Of a stretch of DNA of 64,000 bases, positions 8,316 through 17,424 are shown in pieces. The DNA is from Sphingomonadales bacterium. GTDB taxonomy: Bacteria; Pseudomonadota; Alphaproteobacteria; Sphingomonadales; Sphingomonadaceae. The number at the start of each line of letters is the position of its first letter. Positions within the stretch are counted from its first letter, which is position 1. Made by a program: the position numbers and the translations under genes. The stretch spans positions 1 through 64,000 of the forward strand of contig SBGG01000098.1 of assembly GCA_006226685.1 (NCBI GenBank), read 5' to 3'. Below the pieces are notes generated by a model. It saw only the letters and a program-made list of their open reading frames with translations. It made no database searches and was not told the DNA's origin.

Positions 8316-9386
8316 TCACGCATCCAGCGCGGCGGTCATTTTGAAAATGCCCTGCGCATTGCCGCTGTCAAAACGAAGATCGAGAGCGCCGGTTTCCGGG
8401 TTCACATCGCGGCTGATGAATTCGTAAAAGGAGCCGGGGACGGAGAGCGTCACCGCTTTGCCGTCCTCACCCCGGAAGGTCCGGTCCACCCGGTCGGCGC
8501 GGGTGGCGGTCTGGCGGACGCGGCCGCTCCCTGACACCTCGATCCTGTCCTTCATCGCCCGTCCCGCCGCGCGCTGGGCGGCGACCACGGCTTCGAGATC
8601 ATCGACCCGGTCGGTGCCATGGTTGAATGCATTGCCCTCGGTCGCGATCCACGCCGCCTCGGCGCTCTGCCCTTTCAGAATGTCATAATCGGTGAGCGCA
8701 GGCGCCTCATGATGCCGGTCGAACGCAGCGGCCAGAGCGGGCAAGAGGCGCTTCGCCTCGTCAAGTGGCAGATCGCCTTCCGCCGCCAGCCGCCCCAGCA
8801 CCGCCTTTGCAGCATCATCCAGCGGGTCGCGCGTCGTGCCGAAAATACGTTCCGCCGCCGCCTGAAAGGCGTCGTCAAAGCGATCGACATGCAGTTCGCT
8901 GACGAAATATTGGGCAAGGCTGCCGGGATGATCCCGGTGACACCAGGCATATCCGGTCATCCGCAACCGGTCGAGCGGATAGACGCCCGCGCGGACATAG
9001 CCCAACGGTTCGAGCAGCCGCGCAAACGCCGCCGCACCGGCGGGCAGTGCGCCGGTATCCGCCCCGCCCGGCAGAATGATAGTGCGAAGCGCGCCATGGT
9101 CCAGCATCACCCGCTCCCCCGCCGCCAGCCGGTCGGCAACATAGGCCGCCCCGGTCGGCACCCGCGCCAGCAGGCCATGATGCAGCACGACACTCAGCGC
9201 GAACGCCAGTTCGGCGGCGCTGACGCGATCGGGCGCGCCATCCGGCAGGTCGGACGGCAGGCGGAGGCAGGCCATTGCCACTGCCGCTTCTCCCTGCGGC
9301 AACATCTCCAGCAGAGCAGCAAGTTTCGTTTCGTTCATGCCTTTCTTATCCGCCTTTGCGCACGCCGGTTCAAGAGGATCCGCCAC
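8316..9386 (-). CDS. DUF1338 family protein (2-oxoadipate dioxygenase/decarboxylase-like)
   Basis: The product is 356 residues from a GTG at 9386, or 340 from an ATG at 9338. It carries the DUF1338 features ILPGG near the middle, FVSELHVDRF and AFNHGTDRV. In HglS-type enzymes, histidines in such segments and a glutamate bind the catalytic metal. HglS converts 2-oxoadipate to D-2-hydroxyglutarate in D-lysine breakdown. The GTG start is preferred because AGGAGGGG lies eight bases upstream, but family members often begin near the internal ATG. It is divergent from the Zur-type regulator with 52 bp between them. The reaction is inferred from family; no lysine-catabolic neighbours are present. Confidence 0.78.
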   Translation of the reverse strand: MADPLEPACAKADKKGMNETKLAALLEMLPQGEAAVAMACLRLPSDLPDGAPDRVSAAELAFALSVVLHHGLLARVPTGAAYVADRLAAGERVMLDHGALRTIILPGGADTGALPAGAAAFARLLEPLGYVRAGVYPLDRLRMTGYAWCHRDHPGSLAQYFVSELHVDRFDDAFQAAAERIFGTTRDPLDDAAKAVLGRLAAEGDLPLDEAKRLLPALAAAFDRHHEAPALTDYDILKGQSAEAAWIATEGNAFNHGTDRVDDLEAVVAAQRAAGRAMKDRIEVSGSGRVRQTATRADRVDRTFRGEDGKAVTLSVPGSFYEFISRDVNPETGALDLRFDSGNAQGIFKMTAALDA

Positions 9387-9438
9387 AGCAACAGCCCCTC
9401 CTCTTGTGTCCGCCCTCTGGCGTCCCTAATATCCGTTC

Positions 9439-9906
9439 ATGGCCAGCCACCATCATCATCACGAACTCAGCGGCACGAAGCTGCGCGAGGCGGCGCAAAA
9501 GGCGCTGGAGCAGCATGGCGAACAATGGACGTCGATGCGCGCCTCCATTTTCGATGCGCTCGCCGGGCAGACCAAGCCGACATCGGCCTATGACATTGCC
9601 GATGCGGTCTCCTCCGCGCGGGGCAAGCGGGTCGCCCCCAACAGCATCTACCGCATCCTCGACCTGTTCGTGACCTCCAACCTCGCCACCCGCGTCGAAA
9701 GCGCCAATGCCTATATGGTCAACGCGCATCCCGGTTGCGTGCACGACTGCATCTTCCTCGTCTGCACCGGATGCGGGCGCGCCGTGCATGTCGATGATGA
9801 CGGCCTGACCTCCGCCGTGCGGGAACGGGCAAGCCGGGAAGGCTTCATCGTCGACAAGCCGGTGATCGAGGTGCAGGGACGCTGCGCCGCCTGCGCCGCC
9901 GCGTGA
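9439..9906 (+). CDS. Fur-family metal regulator, probably Zur
   Basis: The 155-residue protein has a winged-helix DNA-binding part (about 20-95, with APNSIYRILDLF as recognition helix) and a C-terminal dimer domain. Cys109 and Cys112 (CTGC) and Cys149 and Cys152 (CAAC) form the structural zinc site. HDCIFLVC at 102-109 is closer to Zur than to Fur. The N terminus is unusual: five consecutive histidines at residues 4-8, a natural His tract that might bind metal. It is divergent from the DUF1338 gene. Zinc-uptake genes are not in the window, so the Zur label rests on the protein alone. Confidence 0.8.
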   Translation: MASHHHHHELSGTKLREAAQKALEQHGEQWTSMRASIFDALAGQTKPTSAYDIADAVSSARGKRVAPNSIYRILDLFVTSNLATRVESANAYMVNAHPGCVHDCIFLVCTGCGRAVHVDDDGLTSAVRERASREGFIVDKPVIEVQGRCAACAAA

Positions 9907-9975
9907 CAGGAACCAAGAAGGTTCGACAAGCGCCGCGACAGGGTCTATGGGCGGGGGTTGGAGAATGATGCAGTC

Positions 9976-11904
9976 ATGAACGATCGCCCCGCAACGCCCC
10001 TGCTCGATCAGGTCCATGTTCCCGCCGACCTGCGCGCACTAAAGCCCGCGCAGCTCCGCCAGCTGGCCGATGAACTGCGCGCCGAAACGATCAGCGCGGT
10101 CGGCACCACCGGAGGGCATCTGGGGTCCGGGCTGGGCGTGGTCGAACTGACCACCGCGATCCATTATGTATTCGATACGCCCAATGACAAGCTGGTCTGG
10201 GATGTCGGCCACCAATGCTATCCGCACAAGATATTGACCGGACGGCGCGACCGCATCCGCACCTTGCGGCAGGGCGGCGGCCTGTCCGGCTTCACCAAGC
10301 GGGCGGAAAGCGAATATGATCCGTTCGGTGCGGCACACAGCTCCACCAGCATCAGCGCCGCGCTGGGCTTCGCCATCGCCAACAAGATGGCCGACAAACC
10401 CGGCAAGGGCATAGCGGTGATCGGCGACGGCGCGATGTCGGCGGGCATGGCCTATGAGGCGATGAACAATGCCGAAGCCGCCGGCAACCGCCTGATTGTC
10501 ATCCTGAACGATAATGATATGTCGATCGCGCCGCCCGTGGGCGGCCTGTCGGCCTATCTCGCCCGGCTGGTATCGAGCCGCGAATTTCTGGGCCTGCGCG
10601 GCCTTGCCAGGCGGCTTGCGCGCAAATTACCCCGGCCGCTGCACAGCGCCGCGAAAAAGACCGACGAATTCGCGCGCGGCATGGCGATGGGCGGCACGCT
10701 GTTCGAGGAACTGGGCTTTTATTATGTCGGGCCGATCGACGGCCATAATCTCGATCAGCTCATCCCCGTGCTGGAAAATGTGCGCGACGCGGCGGAGGGG
10801 CCATGCCTTGTCCATGTCGTCACGCAAAAGGGCAAGGGCTATGCCCCCGCCGAAGCCGCCGACGACAAATATCATGGCGTGCAGAAATTCGACGTGGTGA
10901 CCGGCGCACAGGCCAAGGCCCCGCCGGGACCGCCAAGCTATACCAGCGTGTTCGCCAAGGCTCTGGTCGCAGAAGGCGCGCGGGACGAAAGGATCTGCGC
11001 GATCACGGCCGCCATGCCGTCGGGCACCGGCCTCGACAAGTTCGAACAGGCCTATCCCGACCGCTTCTTCGATGTCGGCATTGCCGAACAGCATGCGGTG
11101 ACCTTTGCTGCGGGCCTCGCCGCGCAGGGGATGCGGCCTTTCTGCGCCATTTATTCGACCTTCCTGCAACGCGCCTATGACCAGGTGGTGCATGATGTCG
11201 CGATCCAGAATCTGCCGGTACGCTTCGCACTCGATCGCGCCGGGCTGGTCGGCGCGGACGGCAGCACCCATGCGGGCAGCTTCGACATCACCTATCTCGC
11301 CACCCTGCCCAATATGGTGGTGATGGCCGCCGCCGACGAGGCGGAACTGGTCCATATGGTCCACACCTGCGCCCTGCATGACGACGGACCGATCGCGGTG
11401 CGCTATCCGCGCGGCAACGGCGTCGGCATACCCCTGCCCGAGGAGCCGCAACGGCTGGACATCGGCAAGGGGCGCGTGGTGCGCGAAGGCAAGAAGGTCG
11501 CGATCCTGTCGCTCGGCACGCGTCTGGCCGAAGCACTGAAGGCTGCCGACGCGCTGGATGCGCGCGGGCTTTCCACCACGGTCGCCGACCTGCGCTTTGC
11601 CAAGCCCCTCGACGAGGCGCTGATCCGTCGCCTGCTCACCACCCATGAGGTCGCCGTGACGATCGAGGAAGGCAGCATCGGCGGGCTGGGCGCCCATGTG
11701 CTGACGCTGGCGAGCGACGAGGGCCTGATCGACGCGGGGCTGAAGCTGCGCACGCTGCGCCTGCCCGACCTGTTTCAGGATCAGGACAAGCCCGAAAAGC
11801 AATATGCGCAGGCCGGGCTCGATGCGGACGGCATTGTCGAAACCGTGTTGAAGGCGTTGCGCCACAACAGCGCAGGCGTCGACGAAGCCGGCGCAAGGGC
11901 ATAG
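9976..11904 (+). CDS. dxs: 1-deoxy-D-xylulose-5-phosphate synthase
   Basis: The 642-residue thiamine diphosphate enzyme condenses pyruvate and glyceraldehyde 3-phosphate to make DXP, the entry step of the non-mevalonate isoprenoid pathway. Visible motifs include [16 protein letters not shown], the TPP-binding [15 protein letters not shown] and NDNDMSI, the transketolase segment [17 protein letters not shown] and [10 protein letters not shown]. The start at 9976 has GGAGAA about 10 bases upstream; a TTG six codons earlier is less likely. It follows the Zur-type gene by about 70 bp. Isoprenoid supply here would serve ubiquinone, carotenoids and undecaprenyl carriers, the last relevant to the glycosyltransferases further on. 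Confidence 0.96.
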   Translation: MNDRPATPLLDQVHVPADLRALKPAQLRQLADELRAETISAVGTTGGHLGSGLGVVELTTAIHYVFDTPNDKLVWDVGHQCYPHKILTGRRDRIRTLRQGGGLSGFTKRAESEYDPFGAAHSSTSISAALGFAIANKMADKPGKGIAVIGDGAMSAGMAYEAMNNAEAAGNRLIVILNDNDMSIAPPVGGLSAYLARLVSSREFLGLRGLARRLARKLPRPLHSAAKKTDEFARGMAMGGTLFEELGFYYVGPIDGHNLDQLIPVLENVRDAAEGPCLVHVVTQKGKGYAPAEAADDKYHGVQKFDVVTGAQAKAPPGPPSYTSVFAKALVAEGARDERICAITAAMPSGTGLDKFEQAYPDRFFDVGIAEQHAVTFAAGLAAQGMRPFCAIYSTFLQRAYDQVVHDVAIQNLPVRFALDRAGLVGADGSTHAGSFDITYLATLPNMVVMAAADEAELVHMVHTCALHDDGPIAVRYPRGNGVGIPLPEEPQRLDIGKGRVVREGKKVAILSLGTRLAEALKAADALDARGLSTTVADLRFAKPLDEALIRRLLTTHEVAVTIEEGSIGGLGAHVLTLASDEGLIDAGLKLRTLRLPDLFQDQDKPEKQYAQAGLDADGIVETVLKALRHNSAGVDEAGARA

Positions 11905-11951
11905 GGTCAGGCCCGTTACCGGCCGGATCACCGCATGATGATAGCCCAGAT

Positions 11952-12626
11952 ATGACCGAAAAGCGCATCGGCCTGCTCGGCGGGTCCTTCAACCCGGCCC
12001 ATGGCGCGCACCGGTCGATCAGCCTGTTCGCGCGCGCCGCGCTCGACCTTGACGAGGTCTGGTGGCTGGTCAGCCCCGGCAATCCCTTGAAACCGGTCGA
12101 GGGCATGGCCCCGCTGCCCGCCCGCCTCGCCCGCGCGCAGGCGGTGGCGCGCCGCGCACCGATCCGCGCGACCGCGATCGAGACGGAACTGGGCACCCGT
12201 TACACCGTCGACACGCTGCGCGCGCTTGTCCGCCATTATCCCCGCCACCGCTTTCTCTGGCTGATGGGCGAGGATAATCTGGAACAGTTCGGGCGCTGGA
12301 AAAACTGGCGCGGCATTGCCCGCATCATGCCCATTGCCGTGATCGCCCGTCCAGGCTATGATGGCTCCACTCGTGGCGGTGCCGCCATGAGCTGGCTGCG
12401 GCGCTTCGTCCGGCCCGCGCGCCAGAGCAGAAACTGGACGAACTGGAGACCACCGGCGCTCGTGCTTTTGCGCTTTCGCCCTGATCCACGATCGGCAACC
12501 CTGCTGCGGCAGGCCAATCCTCTCTGGCATCGCGAATATATGGCAAAGCCCGTGCGTGACGCGGTAACGCGTCATTATGTCGAGTGGCCCCACCACCCCT
12601 CTCCCCCAATGAAGGAGCGAATTTGA
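11952..12626 (+). CDS. nadD: Nicotinate-nucleotide adenylyltransferase
   Basis: The 224-residue nucleotidyltransferase begins with GLLGGSFNPAHGAH (8-21), the HxGH-type ATP-binding motif with a small variation (HGAH). It also has WWLVSPGNPLKP and the FLWLMGEDNLEQF signature. It adenylates nicotinate mononucleotide in NAD synthesis. It heads the conserved alphaproteobacterial run nadD-rsfS-rlmH-envC-ctpA. Its stop codon TGA overlaps the TTG start of rsfS, giving a tightly coupled pair. Confidence 0.94.
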   Translation: MTEKRIGLLGGSFNPAHGAHRSISLFARAALDLDEVWWLVSPGNPLKPVEGMAPLPARLARAQAVARRAPIRATAIETELGTRYTVDTLRALVRHYPRHRFLWLMGEDNLEQFGRWKNWRGIARIMPIAVIARPGYDGSTRGGAAMSWLRRFVRPARQSRNWTNWRPPALVLLRFRPDPRSATLLRQANPLWHREYMAKPVRDAVTRHYVEWPHHPSPPMKERI

Positions 12627-13030
12627 CCCAGATGCAACCCGCCAGTGTCCCGGCCCCGCATGCTTCCGATGCCACCGGTTCCGCGGCCGATCTCCACGCC
12701 ATCGTGATGCAGTCGCTGGACGACGATCAGGCGCAGGAAATCATTTCCATCCCTCTTGCCGGCAAAAGCAGCATCGCCGACTATATGGTGATCGCCAGCG
12801 GGCGGTCCTCGCGTCAGGTGGCGTCGATGGCGCAGAAGCTCGCCGAGCGGATCAAGCACCAGACCGGCGTGATCGCCCGGATCGAAGGGCTGCCCGCCGC
12901 CGACTGGGTGCTGATCGACGCGGGCGATGTGGTGGTCCACCTGTTCCGGCCAGAAGTGCGCAGCTTCTACAATCTGGAACGGATGTGGGGCTTTTCCGAC
13001 GCCCCGGCGGCGCAGGCCGTCGCCCACTGA
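12623..13030 (+). CDS. rsfS: Ribosome silencing factor
   Basis: The 135-residue protein of the RsfS/Iojap family contains ADYMVIASGRSSRQV and the C-terminal DWVLIDAGDVVVHLF with YNLERMWG. RsfS binds L14 on the 50S subunit and blocks joining to 30S in stationary phase. The chosen TTG (12623) overlaps the nadD stop as TTGA and has GAAGGAG five to six bases upstream; an ATG three codons later and a GTG further upstream are alternatives. The extra N-terminal 25 residues before the Iojap core are low complexity. Confidence 0.92.
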   Translation: MTQMQPASVPAPHASDATGSAADLHAIVMQSLDDDQAQEIISIPLAGKSSIADYMVIASGRSSRQVASMAQKLAERIKHQTGVIARIEGLPAADWVLIDAGDVVVHLFRPEVRSFYNLERMWGFSDAPAAQAVAH

Positions 13031-13075
13031 CGACACTCCCGCGCCCCGCGCGGGACGAGAGGAGAAGCCGCGCCC

Positions 13076-13501
13076 ATGCTGCTGCACATCATCGCGCGCG
13101 GGAAAATCGGACGCTCGGCCGAAGCGGAGCTGGTCGAGCGGTATCTAAAGCGCGTGTCCTGGCCGACGCGCGTCACCGAACTGCCCGATAGCGGCGGCAG
13201 GGTTCCCGCACCCATCGCCACCCCGTCCGTCACCGTGATGCTCGATGAGAAGGGCAAGCAACTTTCCTCGATGGAATTTGCCGACCGGCTTTCGGGCTGG
13301 CGCGACAATGGGATACGCGAATGCCGCCTGATGATCGGCGCGGCCGACGGTTTCGACGACACGGCCCGGGCAGAGGCGGACCTGCTGATCGCCTTCGGCC
13401 GGATGACATGGCCGCATATGATCGCCCGCGCGATGCTGGCCGAGCAGCTCTGGCGTGCCAGCTCCATCCTCGCCAACCACCCCTATCATCGCGAAGGATA
13501 G
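13076..13501 (+). CDS. rlmH: 23S rRNA (pseudouridine(1915)-N(3))-methyltransferase
   Basis: The 141-residue SPOUT methyltransferase has the RlmH signature: LDEKGKQLSSMEFA (about 57-70), the SAM-binding loop MIGAADGFDD and the C-terminal LAEQLWRASSILANHPYHR. It methylates pseudouridine 1915 in helix 69 of 23S rRNA, acting on assembled 70S ribosomes. In most relatives the loop reads IGGADG; here it is IGAADG, a conservative change. It lies between rsfS and the EnvC-like gene in the expected order. Confidence 0.95.
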   Translation: MLLHIIARGKIGRSAEAELVERYLKRVSWPTRVTELPDSGGRVPAPIATPSVTVMLDEKGKQLSSMEFADRLSGWRDNGIRECRLMIGAADGFDDTARAEADLLIAFGRMTWPHMIARAMLAEQLWRASSILANHPYHREG

Positions 13502-13505
13502 CGCG

Positions 13506-14774
13506 GTGGTACAGGGAGTGACGCGGCGAAGGACAGACATCGCGATCCTCGCGGCGGGCGTCCTGACACTCGCCCCGGCCGCATGGGTTGCCGCGGCGCA
13601 AAGCCAGAAAGAGCCTTCCGGCCGGGTCGTCATCGCCGGACATGCCACCAGCCTCGCCGAAGAAAGGCGCGCCCTGAAAGAAGCCAATGCGCAGGCCCAG
13701 AGCGCGCGGGCGCAGTCCCGGCGGATGGAGGCGAAAGCAAAGGCCGCGACCGCCGAGGCCGACCGGCTCAACGCACGCGCCGCTGCGCTGGCCGCACAAA
13801 TTCAGGAAAGCGAAGCGGACCTGCGCGCGGGCAGGGCACGGATCGCGATCATCAACCGGCTGATCGCGGATCAGTCCGTCCGGCTGGCGGGGCAACGGGA
13901 ACCAATGGCCCGCCTGACCGCAGCGCTGCAAAGCTTTGCCCGGCGCCCGCCGGTCCTCGCGCTGCTGCAACCCGGCAGCCTTGCCGACACGGTGCACGCA
14001 CGCGCAGCCCTCACCCATATCATGCCGGTGATCCACCAGCGCACCGCCGTGTTGCGCGGCGAACTGGACCGATCGCGGCAGTTGCGGGCGATGGCGGTGC
14101 TGGCGAACAAGGCGCTGGGTGATGGCCGGGTGAAGCTGGCGCAGCAACACAGCGAAGCGCGGAAACTGGAAGCCGAAAGACGGCTGGCTGCGCAAGGCCT
14201 TGCCACCGGCGCGTCCCGCGAAGCCGAACGGGCCATGGCCATGAGCGAACGGGCCCGCGACATAGACGAGCTGATGGGCCGGATCGGGGAAGCGGACAAG
14301 CTCCGCGAACAACTCGCCGCCCTGCCCGGCCCCGAACTGCGCCCGACCCGCCCGGGGGGCATGTCCCCCGAACAGGCGACGTCCCAAGACCCACCCTATT
14401 CAGCCGCCTATCGCCTTCCGGTGACCGGAGAGATCGTCACCGGCATGGGCGAATTGTCGGACAGCGGCGTGCGCGCCCGCGGCATCACGGTCGCGGCCCG
14501 ATCAAATGCCAGGATCATCGCCCCGGCGGGAGGGCATGTGGCCTTTGCCGGCCCCTATCGGGGGTTCGGGCAGATCGTCATCATCGACCACGGCAATGAC
14601 TGGACCAGCCTGCTCACCGGCATGGGCCGCCTTTCCGTTGCCGCGGGGCAGACCGTCGATCAGGGCGCGCCCATCGGCACAGCCGGCAGCGGCAATCACC
14701 CGACCGTGACGCTGGAACTGCGGCGGCAGGGGCGGCCGGTCGATATTCTCGCCATGGTCGCGGACAGGCAATGA
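13506..14774 (+). CDS. EnvC-like murein hydrolase activator (degenerate LytM/M23)
   Basis: The 422-residue protein has an N-terminal signal or anchor (residues 10-30), a long coiled coil (about 50-270, rich in Ala, Glu, Arg) and a C-terminal M23/LytM fold that includes GHVAFAGPYRGFGQIVIIDHG. The zinc ligands of active M23 endopeptidases are missing: where they have HxxxD there is RARGITV, and HxH is replaced by VTLEL. EnvC is similarly inactive and instead switches on amidases at the septum, so that role is inferred. GTG at 13506 is chosen because AAGGA lies about seven bases upstream, just after the rlmH stop. Confidence 0.85.
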   Translation: MVQGVTRRRTDIAILAAGVLTLAPAAWVAAAQSQKEPSGRVVIAGHATSLAEERRALKEANAQAQSARAQSRRMEAKAKAATAEADRLNARAAALAAQIQESEADLRAGRARIAIINRLIADQSVRLAGQREPMARLTAALQSFARRPPVLALLQPGSLADTVHARAALTHIMPVIHQRTAVLRGELDRSRQLRAMAVLANKALGDGRVKLAQQHSEARKLEAERRLAAQGLATGASREAERAMAMSERARDIDELMGRIGEADKLREQLAALPGPELRPTRPGGMSPEQATSQDPPYSAAYRLPVTGEIVTGMGELSDSGVRARGITVAARSNARIIAPAGGHVAFAGPYRGFGQIVIIDHGNDWTSLLTGMGRLSVAAGQTVDQGAPIGTAGSGNHPTVTLELRRQGRPVDILAMVADRQ

Positions 14775-14922
14775 CATGATCCGAACGCCATGGGGCCGTC
14801 ATGACGGGAGCTGCAGTAAAACAGGGGCAAACGGGCCGCGTGAGGGAACAGAAAACAAGGCTATGCGCGCGCCAAAGCCCACCCTATATAGTGAAGAACA
14901 TGAATCCGGGACCGCATAGCAT

Positions 14923-16278
14923 ATGAATTCGACCCTGTTCCGCAACGCCGCCGCACTGGCTGCGCTTGCGCTGATTCCCGCCACCACCGCCGCGCTGGCG
15001 GAAGCCGAGGGCAGCAACTATGCCGCGCTGGACGAATTCATGGACGTGTTTCAGAAGGTCCGGTCCGATTATGTGGAAAAGGTCGACGATCAGAAGCTGA
15101 TTCGCGGCGCCATTTCCGGCATGCTGGCCAGCCTCGATCCGCATAGCAGCTTTCTCGACGCCAGCGATTTCCAGACGCTGAAGACCCAGACCGAAGGCAG
15201 CTATGGCGGCCTCGGCCTCTCGGTCACGATGGAGGACGGCACGGTCAAGGTGATCGCCCCCACCGCCGATACGCCCGCCGCGCGCGCGGGCATCAAGGCC
15301 GGCGATTACATCACCCATATCGACGGCGAGCTGGTCTATGGCAGCACGCTCGACGAAGCGGTCGAGAAGATGCGCGGCGCGCCGGGCACGAAAATCGACA
15401 TCACCATCGTCCGCCCCGGTCGCGACAAGCCGATCGAGTTGACCCTCACGCGGGAGATCATCGACATCAAGCCGGTGAAATGGGAGGTGAAGGACGGCAT
15501 CGGCGTAATCCAGATCGTCAGCTTCTCCGCCGATACCGGCGCCGATGTGCGGTCGGCGATCCGCAGCATCGACAAGGCGATCGGCCACAAGCCCGCCGGT
15601 TATATCCTCGATCTGCGCTCCAACCCCGGCGGCCTGCTCGACGAGGCAGTGGCGGTTTCCGACACCTTCCTCGAAAATGGCGAGATCGTATCGCAGCGCG
15701 GCCGCCAGCGCGGCGACATCGAGCGTTATTATGCCAAGCCCGGCGACGACACCAATGGCGCGCCGATCATCGTGCTGGTCGATGCCGGTTCCGCATCCGC
15801 CTCGGAAATCGTCGCGGGCGCGTTGCAGGATCAGCATCGTGCACTCATCATGGGGGAACGTAGCTTCGGCAAGGGCAGCGTGCAGACGCTGTTGCCACTT
15901 TCCCCCACGACCGCACTGCGCCTGACTACCGCGCGCTATTACACGCCCTCGGGCCGCAGCGTGCAAGAAGGCGGGATCAAGCCCGACGTTCGCGTGCCGC
16001 AGCTTTCCGACCCGGATTACAAGACCCGCCCGCGCTTCCGCGAATCCGACCTGCGCCGTCACCTCATCAACGAGATCAAGACAGACGATCCGGTGTTCGA
16101 GGAAGATGCAAAGGACGATCCGCGCTTCGCCATGTCTGCGGAGGAGCTGAAGAAGGAAGGCATTGAGGATTTCCAGCTTCATTATGCGCTGGAAACCATC
16201 GCCCGCCTGAAGGCTCAGCCCGCGCGCGCCGTGGCGGGAGGCGCAACGGATGCGTTGAAGAAAGTCGCGAAGCGCTGA
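14923..16278 (+). CDS. ctpA: C-terminal processing peptidase, S41 family
   Basis: The 451-residue periplasmic protease has a signal peptide (1-26), a PDZ domain (about 95-165, with the GLGLSV loop) and an S41 catalytic domain. The serine motif is GSASASEI at 289-296 and the lysine base is in GERSFGKGSVQT, Lys317. The substrate-binding LRSNPGGLL lies at 231-239. Such proteases process cell-wall enzymes and lipoproteins, often with the neighbouring EnvC-like protein, which matches the gene order. A 148-bp gap separates it from the EnvC-like gene, so it may have its own promoter. Confidence 0.94.
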   Translation: MNSTLFRNAAALAALALIPATTAALAEAEGSNYAALDEFMDVFQKVRSDYVEKVDDQKLIRGAISGMLASLDPHSSFLDASDFQTLKTQTEGSYGGLGLSVTMEDGTVKVIAPTADTPAARAGIKAGDYITHIDGELVYGSTLDEAVEKMRGAPGTKIDITIVRPGRDKPIELTLTREIIDIKPVKWEVKDGIGVIQIVSFSADTGADVRSAIRSIDKAIGHKPAGYILDLRSNPGGLLDEAVAVSDTFLENGEIVSQRGRQRGDIERYYAKPGDDTNGAPIIVLVDAGSASASEIVAGALQDQHRALIMGERSFGKGSVQTLLPLSPTTALRLTTARYYTPSGRSVQEGGIKPDVRVPQLSDPDYKTRPRFRESDLRRHLINEIKTDDPVFEEDAKDDPRFAMSAEELKKEGIEDFQLHYALETIARLKAQPARAVAGGATDALKKVAKR

Positions 16279-16374
16279 ACGGGAACGAAATTCGGGACCA
16301 CCCATGATGACAGCGCCTATCCTTCGGCCCTATGAAACCCCGCGCGCGCTCCACTCTATGGGGACGGGCGAGGC

Positions 16375-16875
16375 ATGAGCGGCCTTTCCTCCCTTTCGCT
16401 GGCCCGGCTCCTCGCGGTGCTGGTGCCCGCCGCGTTATTGGGTGGCGCACTGATCTCTCAATATGTCGGCGGGCTTTATCCGTGCGAAATGTGCATGTGG
16501 CAGCGATGGCCGCATCTGGCCGGGCTGATCCTCGGGATCGGCGCGATGGCATTGCGCGCCCACATCCTGCCCAGCGCGCTGCTCACCGGGCTGGCGGGGT
16601 TCGCCATCGCGACCAGCGGGGCGATCGGCGCCTTTCACGCCGGGGTCGAATATGGCTGGTGGGAAGGCCTGACCGCCTGCTCCACTACCGCCACGGGAAC
16701 CTCTGTGCAGGACATGCTGGACAGCATCATGGCCGCGCCGATCACCCGGTGCGACGTTGCACCCTGGTCGCTGTTCGGCATTTCCCTTGCCGGATATAAT
16801 GCGATAGTCTCGCTTGGCGCGGCGGGGCTGATCCTGCTGCTGTTGCTGCGCTGGAACAACAAGGAAGAAGCATGA
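16375..16875 (+). CDS. dsbB: Disulfide bond formation protein B
   Basis: The 166-residue inner-membrane protein has four predicted membrane helices. A periplasmic CEMC pair (Cys37, Cys40) follows helix 1, and a second pair, Cys102 and Cys126, lies in the longer periplasmic loop. The arginine in MWQRW after CEMC matches the quinone-site arginine of DsbB. DsbB reoxidises DsbA using ubiquinone. The stop overlaps the start of the demethoxyubiquinone hydroxylase gene as ATGA, a neat pairing of a quinone user with a quinone maker. Two secreted four-cysteine proteins follow the pair. Confidence 0.9.
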   Translation: MSGLSSLSLARLLAVLVPAALLGGALISQYVGGLYPCEMCMWQRWPHLAGLILGIGAMALRAHILPSALLTGLAGFAIATSGAIGAFHAGVEYGWWEGLTACSTTATGTSVQDMLDSIMAAPITRCDVAPWSLFGISLAGYNAIVSLGAAGLILLLLLRWNNKEEA

Positions 16876-17423
16876 GCGACTTTCCTCGCCCCACCCGCGT
16901 TCGCGCCCATGATCGCGCCGCCCGCGCATCGATGGTGCGCGTCGATCATGCCGGGGAATATGGCGCGACCGTCATCTATGCCGGGCAACTGGCGGTGATG
17001 GGCGACCGCCACCCAATGTCCCGCGCAATCGCCGGCATGGCCGCGCAGGAGGATCGCCACCTCGCCGTTTTCGACAGGATGATCGCGGAACGCGGCGTGC
17101 GGCCGACCCTGCTGCAGCCGGTGTGGAAAGTGGCGGGCTTTGCCCTCGGCGCGGTTACCGCCGCCATGGGGCCGGAGGCGGCGATGGCCTGCACCGCCGC
17201 GATCGAGACGGAAATCGACAAACATTATGCCGAACAGCTTGAGGCGCTGGGGAACAGCGACCCCGAACTGTCCGAAGCAATCGCCGATTTTCAGGCCGAG
17301 GAGGTTGAGCATCGCGACGCCGCCATCGCCCATGGCGCCGAGAATGCGCCCGCCTATCCCCTGCTTTTCGGTGCGATCCGTCTCGGGTGCCGCGCCGCCA
17401 TCGCCCTTTCGAAAAGGATATGA
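16872..17423 (+). CDS. coq7: Demethoxyubiquinone hydroxylase, Coq7/CLK-1 family
   Basis: The 183-residue di-iron protein contains DHAGEYGA (25-32), EDRHL (60-64), AIETEIDKHY and the C-terminal EEVEHRD, which together give the glutamate and histidine ligands of the Coq7 di-iron site. It hydroxylates demethoxyubiquinone at C6 in ubiquinone synthesis and is membrane associated. It overlaps dsbB by four bases. The following small gene begins one base after its stop codon. Confidence 0.93.
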   Translation: MSDFPRPTRVRAHDRAARASMVRVDHAGEYGATVIYAGQLAVMGDRHPMSRAIAGMAAQEDRHLAVFDRMIAERGVRPTLLQPVWKVAGFALGAVTAAMGPEAAMACTAAIETEIDKHYAEQLEALGNSDPELSEAIADFQAEEVEHRDAAIAHGAENAPAYPLLFGAIRLGCRAAIALSKRI

Positions 17424-17424
17424 C

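Noticed and set aside
14884-16305. A 473-codon open frame on the minus strand over ctpA
   Set aside because: It is entirely antisense to ctpA, which has a signal peptide, PDZ domain and serine motif.
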